Positions 16,822-28,082 are shown, numbered from the stretch's first letter. The stretch is 49,853 nt of DNA from CAVXAE01 sp044225565 (GCA_044225565.1 JBGAIL010000010.1:1-49853), one strand, 5' to 3'. The notes: generated by a model from the letters alone, not told the origin. Translations and numbers: made by a program.

Positions 16822-17420
16822 ACACGTTGATGAACCTTCCACCCGCCGCCTGGGCACTGGTCGCGGCCGCCATCGTGTTGGGGTGGATCCTGGCGTGGGC
16901 CTTCGGCGCCTATCGCTCGCGCAGCGCGCGCAAGATGCTCATCTCCACGGTCACCGCCGCCGGCACCGACTATCTGGCGGACGTGCTCGTGCCGGATGGC
17001 ATGGGCGGTTTCTTCCACCTCGACTTCGTGCTGCTCACGCCGGGCGCCATCCTGGTGATCGACCTGCGCGACGTGGCGGGCAACATCTTCGGCGGCGACC
17101 AGATGACCGAATGGACCGTGATGGACGGTTCGCAGCGCTTCACGTTCACCAACCCACAAGGTGCGCTCTACGACCGCATCGCGGCCGTACGCGCCATCGC
17201 CGGTGAAGTGCCCGTGGAAGGGCGGATCGTGTTCACCCGGCGCGGCAAGTTTCCCAAGGGCCTGCCGAAGTGGACGCTCATGGTGGATTCACTGAAGTCG
17301 GAATTCCCGAACGTCGAGCACGCCGGGCACACCAGCCCCTACCGGGAGCAGTGGCAGCGGCTGCGCGATGCGGTGTCTCCCAGCGAGATGAACCAGGTGC
17401 GCCCGCTCTCGGTGCGCTAG
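16818..17420 (+). CDS. NERD-domain membrane-anchored protein
   Basis: 200-residue protein with one N-terminal transmembrane helix (about 8-28, AAWALVAAAIVLGWILAW) and a cytoplasmic nuclease-related (NERD) domain. The domain shows TDYLADVLVPDG, HLDFVLLTPGAILVIDLRD and GRIVFTRRGKFPKG, the order seen in NERD proteins, with the acidic residue of DFVLL and a Lys-rich strand. Whether it is a nuclease is unknown for this subgroup. The GTG start overlaps the thrC stop, so it is translated with the threonine operon although it has no obvious part in the pathway. It converges with the M20 gene, overlapping by 4 nt. Confidence 0.75.
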   Translation: MNTLMNLPPAAWALVAAAIVLGWILAWAFGAYRSRSARKMLISTVTAAGTDYLADVLVPDGMGGFFHLDFVLLTPGAILVIDLRDVAGNIFGGDQMTEWTVMDGSQRFTFTNPQGALYDRIAAVRAIAGEVPVEGRIVFTRRGKFPKGLPKWTLMVDSLKSEFPNVEHAGHTSPYREQWQRLRDAVSPSEMNQVRPLSVR

Positions 17421-18886
17421 TAGCACCAGGCCTCTGTGCATTCCGGCGAGCACCAGCCGCCCACGATGCCTTCAACGTGTCCGGCGAGCGTGGGGTCTTC
17501 GAGCACCAGCGCCACACAGCTCGTCAGTCTCTTCGTGTAATCGATGTGCAGGAACTCGTTCGGCCCGTGCGCGTTCGAGTGCGGGCCGAGCACGCCCGTG
17601 ATGAAGAACTGGGTCTGCGGAAAGCGCTCGCCCAGCATTCCCATGAACGGGATCGTGCCGCCGACGCCGATATGGACCGCCTCACGCCCGAACACTTCGC
17701 GGGATGCCCGCTGCATGGATTCTTCCAGCCACGGCGCGACGGCCGGCGCATTCCATCCGGTCATCACCGCATCCGCGTGATACGTCACCTGGGCTCCGTA
17801 CGGAGGATCCCGCTCCAACAGCGTCTTGACGGCCTTCGCCGCCACCGGCGCGGGGCAGGTGGGAGGCAGACGCAATGAAAGCTTCAATGTGAGCTCCGGC
17901 AGCAGCACGTTGCCGCCGGCGAGCACGGAAGGCATGCCGTCGATGCCAGTGACTGCGAGTGTGGCCCGCCAGGTGCTGTTGATCAGCAGCTCCGCGACGT
18001 CGGTCGACACCGCTTTCACGCCAGGCGCGAAGGGCATCTTGCCTGCCACTTCCTTGCCGAGCACCCTGGCTGCCACGCCGATCTGGGCCATCCGGTCCTT
18101 CGGGATCTGCACCTGCAGCTCCTCCGGCAGGATGTCGCCGTTGACGGGGCTCTCGAGCCTCGCGAGCAGCTGCTCGATGATGCGGAAAGGCGTCGGCGCG
18201 ATGCCCGTGCCCATGCCTGAATGGACGCCTTCGGTGAGCACGCGCACGTTGAGCCGCCCGGTGAGGTTGCCGCGCAACGATGTTGTGCACCACAGCTGCT
18301 CGTAATTGCCGCATTCGGCATCGAGGCAAACGACCAGCGACGGCGTGCCGATGCTGTCACCCAGCGCTTCGAGATGCGCGGGCAGGTGGATGCTGCCGCT
18401 TTCTTCCGAAGCTTCGACGAGCAGGACGCAGCGCGCAAGCTTCACGCCCTGCGCCTTGAGCGCGGCGATGGCGGCGAGCGAGCTGAAGCACGCATAACCG
18501 TCGTCCGCGCCGCCACGGCCATACAGCTTGCCGTCGCGGATGACGGGAACCCACGGGCCGAGGTCCGGCAGCCAGCCTGTGAACTCCGGCTGCTTGTCGA
18601 GATGGCCGTAGAGCAGTACGCAGTCCGGCAGCTCACCGGGAATGTCGACGACCAGCAGAGGGGTGAGCCCCTTCCTGCGCTGCACGCTGACCTTCATGTC
18701 CGCAATGGGCTGTGCGCGGCACCACTGCGCCATCAGCTCGACGGCGGCTTCCATGTGGCCGTTCTTCTCCCAGTCCGGATCGAACATGGGCGACTTGTTG
18801 GGGATGCGCACGTATTCCTGCAGACGCTCCAGGATGGACTCGTCCCACTGACGGTCGATGGATTCGCGCAGCGCGGGCAGATTCAT
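17417..18886 (-). CDS. M20-family zinc metallopeptidase (dipeptidase / deacylase type)
   Basis: 489-residue cytoplasmic metallohydrolase of the ArgE/DapE/CNDP group. Metal ligands are recognisable: YGHLDKQPE (H95, D97), YGRGGADDGYA (bridging D128), EASEESGS (catalytic E160 and ligand E161), CLDAECGNY, and the C-terminal His in HGPNEFLHIDY. A dimerisation insert lies between about 210 and 390. Size and the HLDKQPE motif resemble carnosinase-like dipeptidases, but substrate cannot be assigned. Its start lies 4 nt after the tatD stop, so it is probably transcribed with tatD. The C-terminus is unusually Cys-rich (GGWCSPECTEAWCY). Confidence 0.85.
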   Translation of the reverse strand: MNLPALRESIDRQWDESILERLQEYVRIPNKSPMFDPDWEKNGHMEAAVELMAQWCRAQPIADMKVSVQRRKGLTPLLVVDIPGELPDCVLLYGHLDKQPEFTGWLPDLGPWVPVIRDGKLYGRGGADDGYACFSSLAAIAALKAQGVKLARCVLLVEASEESGSIHLPAHLEALGDSIGTPSLVVCLDAECGNYEQLWCTTSLRGNLTGRLNVRVLTEGVHSGMGTGIAPTPFRIIEQLLARLESPVNGDILPEELQVQIPKDRMAQIGVAARVLGKEVAGKMPFAPGVKAVSTDVAELLINSTWRATLAVTGIDGMPSVLAGGNVLLPELTLKLSLRLPPTCPAPVAAKAVKTLLERDPPYGAQVTYHADAVMTGWNAPAVAPWLEESMQRASREVFGREAVHIGVGGTIPFMGMLGERFPQTQFFITGVLGPHSNAHGPNEFLHIDYTKRLTSCVALVLEDPTLAGHVEGIVGGWCSPECTEAWCY

Positions 18887-18890
18887 TCGG

Positions 18891-19715
18891 TCACCTCTCG
18901 AGTCGGAACAGGCGGACGGCCGCCGCCGTCGTGTGCGCGGCGAGGGACTCGTAACTTTCGCCGCGGGCCCGGGCGATGGTGGCCGCGATGTGCGGCAAAT
19001 ATACCGGCTCGTTGCGGCGTGAAGCGGGCTTCTGCGGCAAGTTCCGCGGCAAAAGGTAGGGCCCGTCGGTCTCGAGCAGCAGCTTTCCCTCGGGGATCAC
19101 CTTCACGAGCGGCAGCAGGTGCGCCCCGCGGCGCTCGTCGCAGATCCAGCCGGTGATGCCGATGCTCAGCCCCAGCGCGAGATAGGACTCCAGCTCGGCG
19201 GCAGAGCCCGTGAAACAGTGCGCCACTGCGCCCTGCGCGATGACTGCCGGATGCTCGCGCAGGATGGCGACGAAATCCTCCGAAGCGTCGCGCACGTGCA
19301 GGAAGACCGGTTTGCCCAACTTGGCCGCAAGCTCCAGATGCCGGTGGAACGCACGGCGCTGAACGTCGCGTGGCGAGAGATCCCGGAAGTAGTCGAGCCC
19401 GCATTCGCCGATCGCGACGAGGCCGGGCTCGAGGGCGAGCTGCGCATACTCGGCGATCAGTTCGTCGGTGAGCTCCGTCGCGTGGTGCGGATGCACTCCG
19501 GCCGTCGCGAACAGGACGCCCGGGCGGCTGCGGGCGAAGCCCAGAGCCCGACGCGTGCTGGTGGCGCTCGAACCGGTGACGACCATCCGGCGAACGCCTG
19601 CCGCCACGGCGCGTGCCACGACGTCATCCCTGTCGGGATCAAAGCTGTCGTGCGCGAGGTTGATGCCAATGTCGATCAGGGGCGCTGCGGCGCCGGATGT
19701 ATGATGGCTCGCCAT
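18891..19715 (-). CDS. tatD: TatD-family metal-dependent DNase
   Basis: 274-residue TIM-barrel amidohydrolase-fold nuclease; TatD enzymes are 3'-5' exonucleases linked to DNA repair. Motifs in order: LIDIGINLAHDSFD (metal-binding site of the first strand), GVHPHHA, AIGECGLDYF, FLHVRDASEDF, AHCFTGS and the Asp ligand in LLLETDGPYLLPR. The ATG at 19715-19713 shares the palindromic CATG with the divergent TPR gene. A TAGAAT box at 19732-19727 lies 11 nt upstream, so its promoter is inside the other gene. Upstream in-frame codons to 19790 have no family match. Downstream is the M20 gene, 4 nt away. Confidence 0.92.
   Translation of the reverse strand: MASHHTSGAAAPLIDIGINLAHDSFDPDRDDVVARAVAAGVRRMVVTGSSATSTRRALGFARSRPGVLFATAGVHPHHATELTDELIAEYAQLALEPGLVAIGECGLDYFRDLSPRDVQRRAFHRHLELAAKLGKPVFLHVRDASEDFVAILREHPAVIAQGAVAHCFTGSAAELESYLALGLSIGITGWICDERRGAHLLPLVKVIPEGKLLLETDGPYLLPRNLPQKPASRRNEPVYLPHIAATIARARGESYESLAAHTTAAAVRLFRLER
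19700..19705 (+). promoter_or_regulatory. -10 box for the TPR gene, inside tatD
   Basis: TATGAT ends 8 nt before the ATG at 19714, with no Shine-Dalgarno between. It lies within the first codons of tatD on the other strand. A transcript would start at or near the ATG. No clear -35 is visible. Confidence 0.45.
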
Positions 19716-20505
19716 GAAGAAGCGGCATTCTACGCAATGGATGAAAGCAACGGTGTCGGGAATGGCGGCGCTCGCCGCCTTCGGCGTCACGCATGGGGAA
19801 GGCTACGCAGTCTGGGCGGATTTCGAATCCCGCATCCAGTACGCGTACTACACCGAGGATGCGCGCGCACTGGCCAATCTCGCGGAACTGCTGGCCGCCC
19901 GTACGGAAGCGGACCCGTGGAAGGCCTACTACCAGGCACTGGCTCACTATCACTACGCCTCGATGCCGAACGCGCCGCAGCCGGCTCGGGGAGGCGCGGC
20001 GGAAAAGTGCATCGTGGCTGCGGAGCGTGCGGCGCAAACGCAGCCCCGCTCACGAAAATCGGATGGCTCGCGTCCGCCGGCGAACACGGCCGTGCCCGAA
20101 AACATCGCGGAAGCAGCCGTGCTGCAGTCTGCGTGTTTCGATCTGCTGTCCGCGATGAAGCCCGTGCGCGCGCCGCTGGCGACTGCCCGCGCCCGCAAAC
20201 GGCTGTCCGAAGCGCTGCAGCTGAGCCCTGCCAACCCACGTGCGTTGCTCATCGAGGCCGGCGCACAGAGCGGGGCGGAAGCCGAAAAGACTCTGAGCGA
20301 TGCGCTCCTGCGCTTCGAGCGGGAACGCCAGTCCGCATCCTCGTTGCCATCCTGGGGAGCCGCCGAAAGCTATCTGGCGCTGGGACGACTGAAATTCGAG
20401 CGAGGCGACGTGCTGGGCGCACGCGATGCGCTGGAGCACGCGCTGCTCATCGCGCCGGAGTTCGCAGCTGCACGCCGGCTGCTGGTGAGAGTGACGACGG
20501 GTTAA
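19714..20505 (+). CDS. Secreted tetratricopeptide-repeat protein of unknown function
   Basis: 263-residue protein with a Sec-type signal (basic start MKKRHSTQWMK, hydrophobic VSGMAALAAFGVTHG) and TPR-like helices in the mature part. The C-terminal stretch ESYLALGRLKFERGDVLGAR followed by DALEHALLIAPEF is a clear TPR unit; an earlier one covers LANLAELLAARTEADPWKAYYQALAHY. Two Cys residues (in EKCIVAAERA and QSACFDLL) may pair in the periplasm. The start at 19714 is supported by the TATGAT box at 19700-19705; an ATG at 19741 is an alternative that keeps only part of the signal. It converges with the ABC permease gene through a shared TTAA stop. Function unknown. Confidence 0.7.
   Translation: MKKRHSTQWMKATVSGMAALAAFGVTHGEGYAVWADFESRIQYAYYTEDARALANLAELLAARTEADPWKAYYQALAHYHYASMPNAPQPARGGAAEKCIVAAERAAQTQPRSRKSDGSRPPANTAVPENIAEAAVLQSACFDLLSAMKPVRAPLATARARKRLSEALQLSPANPRALLIEAGAQSGAEAEKTLSDALLRFERERQSASSLPSWGAAESYLALGRLKFERGDVLGARDALEHALLIAPEFAAARRLLVRVTTG
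19727..19732 (-). promoter_or_regulatory. -10 box for tatD, inside the TPR gene
   Basis: TAGAAT on the minus strand ends 11 nt before the tatD ATG, within codons 5-7 of the divergent gene. No Shine-Dalgarno is present between it and the start codon, and no clear -35 is seen. Confidence 0.45.
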
Positions 20506-21509
20506 TCGGCCCGCCAGCGGAACGACCAGGCGCCGAACGCGAGGAAGATCAGCGTCGTCACCGCGAGGTACAGCAGATTCGGTGCGATCTGCGCCATGCC
20601 CGCGCCGTCGAGCATCACCGCACGCGCCGCATCGAGCACGTGGGTGAGCGGGAATACTTTCGCGATCATCTGCACCCAGTGCGGCGAGCCTTCGAGCGAG
20701 AACCAGATGCCCGAGAGCAGCATCATCGGCCAGGTGAGCAGGTTGAGGATGCCGCTGACCAGCTCCTCGCTGGAGAAGCGCGCCGCGATGGTGAGACCCA
20801 GCGCGATCAGCGAAAGCGCGCCGAGAACGGCCACGAGCAGCAGCAACGCCGGGCTGCCGGCGGAGTGGAAACCGAGGATGAGCGCCACGCCGACGTAAAG
20901 GATCAGCGTGACGAGCAGCGTGAGCGCGAGACGTGACAATACCTGAGCGCTCAGGAACTCGAATGCGGAGAGCGGGGTGGCATGCAGCCTCTTGAGGAAC
21001 CCCGTCTTGCGATACCGCAGCACGACGTAGCCCACGCCGAACAGGCAGCTGAACATCATGTTCATGCCGAGGATGCCCGGGAACAGCCAGTCCACATACC
21101 GCACGGCGTCTCCGGTGACGGGCTGGCGGTGCGCGTCGCGATCGGCCGCGATCAGCAGCTTCTCGACGATGTACCCCTTGGGCGAGGTGGTGTTCACCCA
21201 GTAGCGCGCGTCGCCGTGCGCGTCGAGCAGCAGGTCGATCTGGTGGCGTGCGACCTTGTGCACCGCATCCGCGAGGTCCGGCATCGCAACGAACTCGACG
21301 TAGCGCTCCTTGAGGAAAGGGTGGCTTTCCGCGGCGATGTCCTGAGTCAGCACGCCGACCTTGAACAGAGGGCGATCCTTTCCACCGAACACGAAGCTCA
21401 TGCCCACCACCAGCGCGATGGGCAGGACGATGGTGAAGATGAGCGTGCCGCGGTCGCGCACGAACTCGAGATTGCGCGCGTGCCAGACGGACAGCAGCCG
21501 CTTCATCAT
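20502..21509 (-). CDS. ABC-2 type permease
   Basis: 335-residue inner-membrane subunit. One N-terminal transmembrane helix (LIFTIVLPIALVVGMSF, about 23-39) precedes an extracytoplasmic domain (about 45-150), then five helices starting at GILGMNMMFSCLFGVGYVVL, with the conserved LTWPMMLLSGIWFSLEGSP loop. The last segment ends FGAWSFRWRAD. Its ATG overlaps the ATPase stop (ATGA), so together they form a simple two-gene exporter. Substrate unknown; the arrangement resembles antibiotic or NatA/NatB-type exporters, not the HlyD-linked system at 8972-12008. Confidence 0.87.
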   Translation of the reverse strand: MMKRLLSVWHARNLEFVRDRGTLIFTIVLPIALVVGMSFVFGGKDRPLFKVGVLTQDIAAESHPFLKERYVEFVAMPDLADAVHKVARHQIDLLLDAHGDARYWVNTTSPKGYIVEKLLIAADRDAHRQPVTGDAVRYVDWLFPGILGMNMMFSCLFGVGYVVLRYRKTGFLKRLHATPLSAFEFLSAQVLSRLALTLLVTLILYVGVALILGFHSAGSPALLLLVAVLGALSLIALGLTIAARFSSEELVSGILNLLTWPMMLLSGIWFSLEGSPHWVQMIAKVFPLTHVLDAARAVMLDGAGMAQIAPNLLYLAVTTLIFLAFGAWSFRWRAD

Positions 21510-22393
21510 GTGCGCAGCTCCTTGCCGGTGAGCTCCAGGAACAGGTCTTCGAGGTTCGGCGGCCGGATGCGCAGGTCGCTGAGCGGCACCTGTGCGTCCA
21601 TCAGCTGGCGTAGCGTCGCATCGAGATCGTCGGTCGTGATCTCGATGCGGTCCGCGGCTTCGATGATCCGCAACGGCAGCGAGCGGACGGCTTCAGGCAG
21701 CTGCTGGCGGGGCAGCTCGAGCAGCACTTCGGCGAAGTGCTTGCGGAGCAGGGCGCCTGGCGCGCCCTGTTCGATGATGCGCCCCCGGTCGACGATGGCG
21801 ATCTCGTCGCACAGCAGCTCCGCTTCTTCCATGTAGTGCGTGGTGAGGATGATGGTCTTGCGCCGCGCCTTGATGGACTGCACCAGTTCCCAGAAATTGC
21901 GGCGAGCCTGCGGGTCGAGCCCGGTCGTGGGCTCGTCCAGGAACAGCACGGCCGGGTCGTTGATGAGCGCGATGGCCAGCAGCAGCCGTTGCTGCTGGCC
22001 GCCCGAGAGCTTCTTCGCATCCCGCGAATCGAGCTTGTCGAGCGCGCACAGTCTGAGCACCTCGTCGACATCGAGACCGCGGGCGTAGAGGCCGCGGAAG
22101 AGGTTGAGGCTCTGGCGGATGGTGAGGAAGTCCTGCAGCGCCGTCTTCTGGAAGAGGATGCCCGCCTCCTCGCGGAACCGCCGGCCGACCGGCGCGCCGC
22201 GGTAACGCACCTCGCCGGAGGTCGGCTGCAGGATGCCTTCCATGATCTCGATGGTGGTGGTCTTGCCCGCTCCGTTCGGCCCGAGCAGGCCGAAGCACAC
22301 GCCTTCCGGCACGGCGAAGGAGAGGCCGTCCACGGCTGTGACGGCTGCATATCGCTTCACCAGGTCGCGGACTTCGAGGATGGGCGGGCTCAA
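21506..22393 (-). CDS. ABC transporter ATP-binding protein
   Basis: ATPase partner of the permease at 20502-21509, 295 residues. Walker A GPNGAGKTTTIEI, Q-loop LFQKTALQDF, signature LSGGQQQR, Walker B VLFLDEPTTGLD and H-loop TTHYMEEAELL are intact. A C-terminal extension (about 215-295) ends LEDLFLELTGKELRT, typical of drug-export ATPases. No ATG lies near the start of homology (ILEVRDLVKRY); the best start is TTG at 22393 (SPPILEV after it) with CAGGA upstream. A TACGAT box lies about 36 nt before it, in the spacer shared with the divergent kynA gene. Confidence 0.87.
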   Translation of the reverse strand: MSPPILEVRDLVKRYAAVTAVDGLSFAVPEGVCFGLLGPNGAGKTTTIEIMEGILQPTSGEVRYRGAPVGRRFREEAGILFQKTALQDFLTIRQSLNLFRGLYARGLDVDEVLRLCALDKLDSRDAKKLSGGQQQRLLLAIALINDPAVLFLDEPTTGLDPQARRNFWELVQSIKARRKTIILTTHYMEEAELLCDEIAIVDRGRIIEQGAPGALLRKHFAEVLLELPRQQLPEAVRSLPLRIIEAADRIEITTDDLDATLRQLMDAQVPLSDLRIRPPNLEDLFLELTGKELRT

Positions 22394-22519
22394 GAGGCGT
22401 AAGGTCCTGCTGCGTAAGGCCGGCGCGCGATCGTAGCGGATCGCCACAGCCGCGTCTGCCGTACGCGATGACGGCGTGCCGGAAGCCCGGCCGGCGATTC
22501 GCCGCGTCGCGGTTGCGTG

Positions 22520-22525
22520 TAACAT
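22520..22525 (+). promoter_or_regulatory. -10-like box next to the kynA start
   Basis: TAACAT is separated by 7 nt from the ATG at 22533, with TTCGCC (22498-22503) 16 nt upstream as a weak -35. No Shine-Dalgarno is seen. Suggests a leaderless mRNA and favours ATG 22533 over ATG 22524, which would overlap the box. Confidence 0.4.
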
Positions 22526-22532
22526 GTCCGCC

Positions 22533-23390
22533 ATGAGCACGCCGCGGTACGACAAATCCGAACAGGTCGATCTGTCCGACGAGCGCATCCACTGGGATCT
22601 CGGCGCTTCAGTCTCGTACGGCGAGTACCTGCAGCTCGACAAGATCCTGCACGCGCAGAAGCCGCTCTCGGGGCAGCACGACGAGATGCTGTTCATCGTG
22701 GTGCACCAGACCTCCGAGCTGTGGATGCGCCTGATGCTGCACGAGCTGGCGGGCGTGCTCGAGTGCGTGCGGCGGGACGAGCTCGACCCTTCCTTCAAGA
22801 TGCTGTCGCGCATCTCGCGCGTGCAGTCGCAGCTCATCGCGACCTGGGACGTGCTGGCGACGATGACGCCGTCGGACTATTCCGCGTTCCGCAATGCGCT
22901 GGGACGTTCGTCCGGCTTCCAGTCCCATCAGTACCGGCTGCTCGAGTTCCAGCTCGGCAACAAGAACGCAGACATGGTGAAGGTGCACCAGCGCGATCCT
23001 CAGGCGCATCAGGCGCTCGAGCGCGCGCTCAAGGCGCCTTCGCTCTACGACGAGGCGCTGCGCCTGCTGAGTCGCAGAGGTTATGGCGTCCCCGAGGATT
23101 ATCTTGTCCGGGACTTCCGCGAGCCGTACCGGGCGAGCAAGCAGGTGGCCGGCGCGTGGCTCGGCGTGTATCACAACGCCGAGAAGGACTGGGATCTCTA
23201 CGAGCTCGCCGAGAAGCTGGTCGACCTCGACCACAAGTTCCAGCTCTGGCGCTGCCATCATCTGAAGACGGTGGAGCGCATCATCGGCTACAAGGCCGGC
23301 ACGGGCGGCAGCGCGGGCGTGTCCTATCTGGCGAAGGCGCTCGAGCTCAAATTCTTCCCGGAGCTGTGGCAGATCCGCACGGCGATGTGA
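22533..23390 (+). CDS. kynA: Tryptophan 2,3-dioxygenase
   Basis: Heme enzyme opening the indole ring of L-tryptophan to N-formylkynurenine, first step of the kynurenine pathway. The 285-residue protein matches TDO from its start: DLGASVSYGEYLQLDKIL, FIVVHQTSELWMRL (about 50-63), then the SSGFQSHQYRLLEFQLGN loop and the heme-ligand region FQLWRCHHLKTVERIIG; the C-terminus GTGGSAGVSYL is conserved. Usual bacterial length is about 280. An ATG at 22524 would add three residues. No other kynurenine genes are adjacent; the gene is followed by the structured element at 23418-23539. Confidence 0.94.
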   Translation: MSTPRYDKSEQVDLSDERIHWDLGASVSYGEYLQLDKILHAQKPLSGQHDEMLFIVVHQTSELWMRLMLHELAGVLECVRRDELDPSFKMLSRISRVQSQLIATWDVLATMTPSDYSAFRNALGRSSGFQSHQYRLLEFQLGNKNADMVKVHQRDPQAHQALERALKAPSLYDEALRLLSRRGYGVPEDYLVRDFREPYRASKQVAGAWLGVYHNAEKDWDLYELAEKLVDLDHKFQLWRCHHLKTVERIIGYKAGTGGSAGVSYLAKALELKFFPELWQIRTAM

Positions 23391-23417
23391 CGCCTGGTTT
23401 GGCCTTGGCCGCCCGAG

Positions 23418-23539
23418 GCGGCGCGTGGGTCACAGAGGGGCCGGAAAGCACCGGCCGTAAGACGCATCCCTGCGGGCCTCGTCAAAATGCATCCCTGCAT
23501 TTTGACGCGTCGGCGGCCCCTCTGTGACCCACGCGCCGC
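23418..23539. repeat. Large palindromic structured element (26-bp inverted repeat with inner hairpins)
   Basis: The outer arms 23418-23443 and 23514-23539 are perfect reverse complements over 26 bp (arm starts GCGGCGCGTGGGTCAC). Between them are three further stems: GGCCGG/CCGGCC (23439-23444 and 23451-23456), CGCA-TCCC-TGCG (23463-23474), and an 11-bp perfect stem with TCCC loop (23481-23506, GTCAAAATGCA arm). Two of the hairpins share the GCATCCCTGC core. It lies between the convergent kynA and HAD genes, so it may terminate both, but the size and nesting resemble a dispersed REP/MITE-type repeat or a structured RNA. No second copy was noticed in this window. Confidence 0.85.
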
Positions 23540-23584
23540 TTCACCACGCACGGGAAGGCCCCGCCCACGTCTCTGAATGATGCT

Positions 23585-24228
23585 CTAAGCCCAATCCTCG
23601 CACCGGATACCGAAAGCCGCTGCCTCGTGACGTGCAGCCGCCGAACCGTTGACCAGCACACCATGCTCGACTTTCGCCAGATGGTCGATGTCGCTCGCGG
23701 AATTGCCGTATGCGCTCGCCTCGAGCCCGGGATGACGCGAACGCAGCTCGGCCAGGCAACGTGACTTCTCCTCACCCCGCCGGTTGGCCGAGGCCAGCCG
23801 CCCGTCGAGACGGTCGCCTTCCCAGCGCAGCTGCGTGCAGATCGTCTCCGCGAATCCGAGCGCCCGCCCGATGTCGGGTACATAAAGGTCCGGGCTCGCG
23901 CTCATGAGCACCAGCCGGTCTCCGGCGGCCCGATGTCGCTCGATGCGCTCACGCGCATTGGCGAAGGTGCCGCGCTCGAGCAGCGCGGGAACGAACATGG
24001 TGTTCCATTCTCGGAGGCGCTGGCGCGAAATACCGCCCAGCGCGGAGCGAATGAGGCCGGATTTCAATGCGCCGCGATCCCTGTCGAAGGAATAACGGAG
24101 CACCGCAGGCAGGGCGCCGAGCAGCCGCGGCAACCGCCATGGATTCCGCGCCAGGAAGCGCAACACGTACGGCACGAGCGAGTCGTGCCGGGTGATGGTC
24201 CCGTCGAGATCGAAGATCGCGAGCTGCA

Positions 24229-24229
<1 letters not shown>
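23585..24229 (-). CDS. HAD-IB family phosphatase
   Basis: 214-residue HAD-superfamily hydrolase. Catalytic motif I is IFDLDGTITRHDS (nucleophile D8, acid/base D10 of the ATG-initiated protein), motif II is LVLMSASPDLYV, and the motif IV region is AYGNSASDIDHLA. The helical cap and subfamily features fit HAD-IB proteins (SerB/PgpC-like), which act on phosphoserine, phosphatidylglycerol phosphate or similar small phosphates; the substrate is not determinable. The ATG at 24229 overlaps the acnA stop (TGATG), so translation is likely coupled. A TTG codon directly upstream is a less likely start. Confidence 0.85.
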
Positions 24230-26918
<2,689 letters not shown>

Positions 26919-26922
<4 letters not shown>

Positions 26923-28055
26923 AGCGCCTCCGCAGTGAAAAAGCGCCGCGGATTATAGGGGCGCGGCTCCCGGGTCGCGACGGTTTCGATGGTCCCGCCG
27001 CCCAGACAGAGATCCCCGTCATACAGGACGGCGTACTGGCCTGGGGTCACGGCGCGCTGTGGGTTCTCGAAAACGAGGCAGGCCGAGCCGTCCGCCTGCG
27101 GGTCCACCCGCACCGCCTGGTCGGCCTGGCGGTAGCGCACCTTGGCAGTGCAGCTGAATCCCGTGCGCGGCGGATCAATCAGCCAGTGCATCGGCCCAGT
27201 CATGAGCGAGTCGCTGGCAAGCAACGGATGATCGTGGCCCTGCACGACGATCAGCGCGTTGCGGCCGGGGTCCTTGCGTGCCACGTACCAGGGCTCCTCC
27301 AGGCTGCCGCGCCGACCGCCGATGGCGAGGCCTGCCCGCTGGCCCAGCGTGTAGAACGCCAGCCCATGGTGCGTGCCGAGCTGCACACCGGCTTCGGATT
27401 CGATGGGTCCCGGCTGCTCCGGCAGGAATTGCGTCAGGAACTCGCGGAAAGGTCGCTCGCCGATAAAACAGATGCCGGTGCTGTCCGGCTTGTCGAAGAC
27501 GGGCAGGCCCGCGTTGCGCGCCTTCTCGCGCACCTGGCTCTTTTGCATCTCCCCGAGCGGCATCAGCGCCGAAGCCAGCTCGTTGCGCCCGACGGCGTGC
27601 AGGAAATAGCTCTGGTCCTTTCCGGCATCCAGAGCCTTGCGCAGCAGGGTCCCGCCGTCGCCGTGCAGGAGGCGCGCATAATGCCCCGTGGCCAGCCACT
27701 CGCCACCGAGCCTGCGCGCGTGCCGTAGTGCCAGGCCGAACTTGATCTCGCGATTGCAGAGCACGTCCGGATTCGGTGTGCGGCCGGCTCGCTGCTCGGC
27801 CAGGAAATGCTCGAATACCTGCGCGCGATATTGCGCAGCGAAGCTGACTCGATGCAGCGGTATGCCGAGCTCCTTCGCCACCGCACGCGCATCCTGGAAA
27901 TCCGCCGCGGTCGTGCAATAGGCATCGTCCTCGGCTTCCCAGTTGCTCATGAAGAGGCCCTGCACTTCGCAGCCCTGATCCCGCAACAGCAGTGCGGCGA
28001 CGGCGGAATCCACGCCGCCGGAAAGGCCGACTACGACACGGGTGCTGGAGGGCAT
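26919..28055 (-). CDS. mnmA: tRNA-specific 2-thiouridylase MnmA
   Basis: Adds sulfur to U34 of tRNA-Lys, -Glu and -Gln using ATP and a persulfide relay. The 378-residue protein has the ATP pyrophosphatase loop GLSGGVDSAVAAL, the catalytic cysteines in NPDVLCNREIKF and STGICFIGER, and the tRNA-binding C-terminal beta domain. I choose ATG 28055 (MPSSTRVVVGLSGG): a TAGAAT box at 28068-28063 is 7 nt upstream. ATG 28064 would lie within that box and adds three residues. The gene neighbours nudJ as in E. coli (nudJ-mnmA-hflD-purB), though hflD is not seen here. Confidence 0.95.
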
Positions 28056-28062
28056 GGCGCGC

Positions 28063-28068
28063 ATTCTA
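28063..28068 (-). promoter_or_regulatory. -10 box of mnmA, 7 nt from the ATG
   Basis: On the minus strand TAGAAT is followed by GCGCGCC and the mnmA ATG. No Shine-Dalgarno exists between them, so the mRNA would be leaderless. No good -35 is visible. Confidence 0.5.
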
Positions 28069-28082
28069 CGCGCGCGGCCGCA

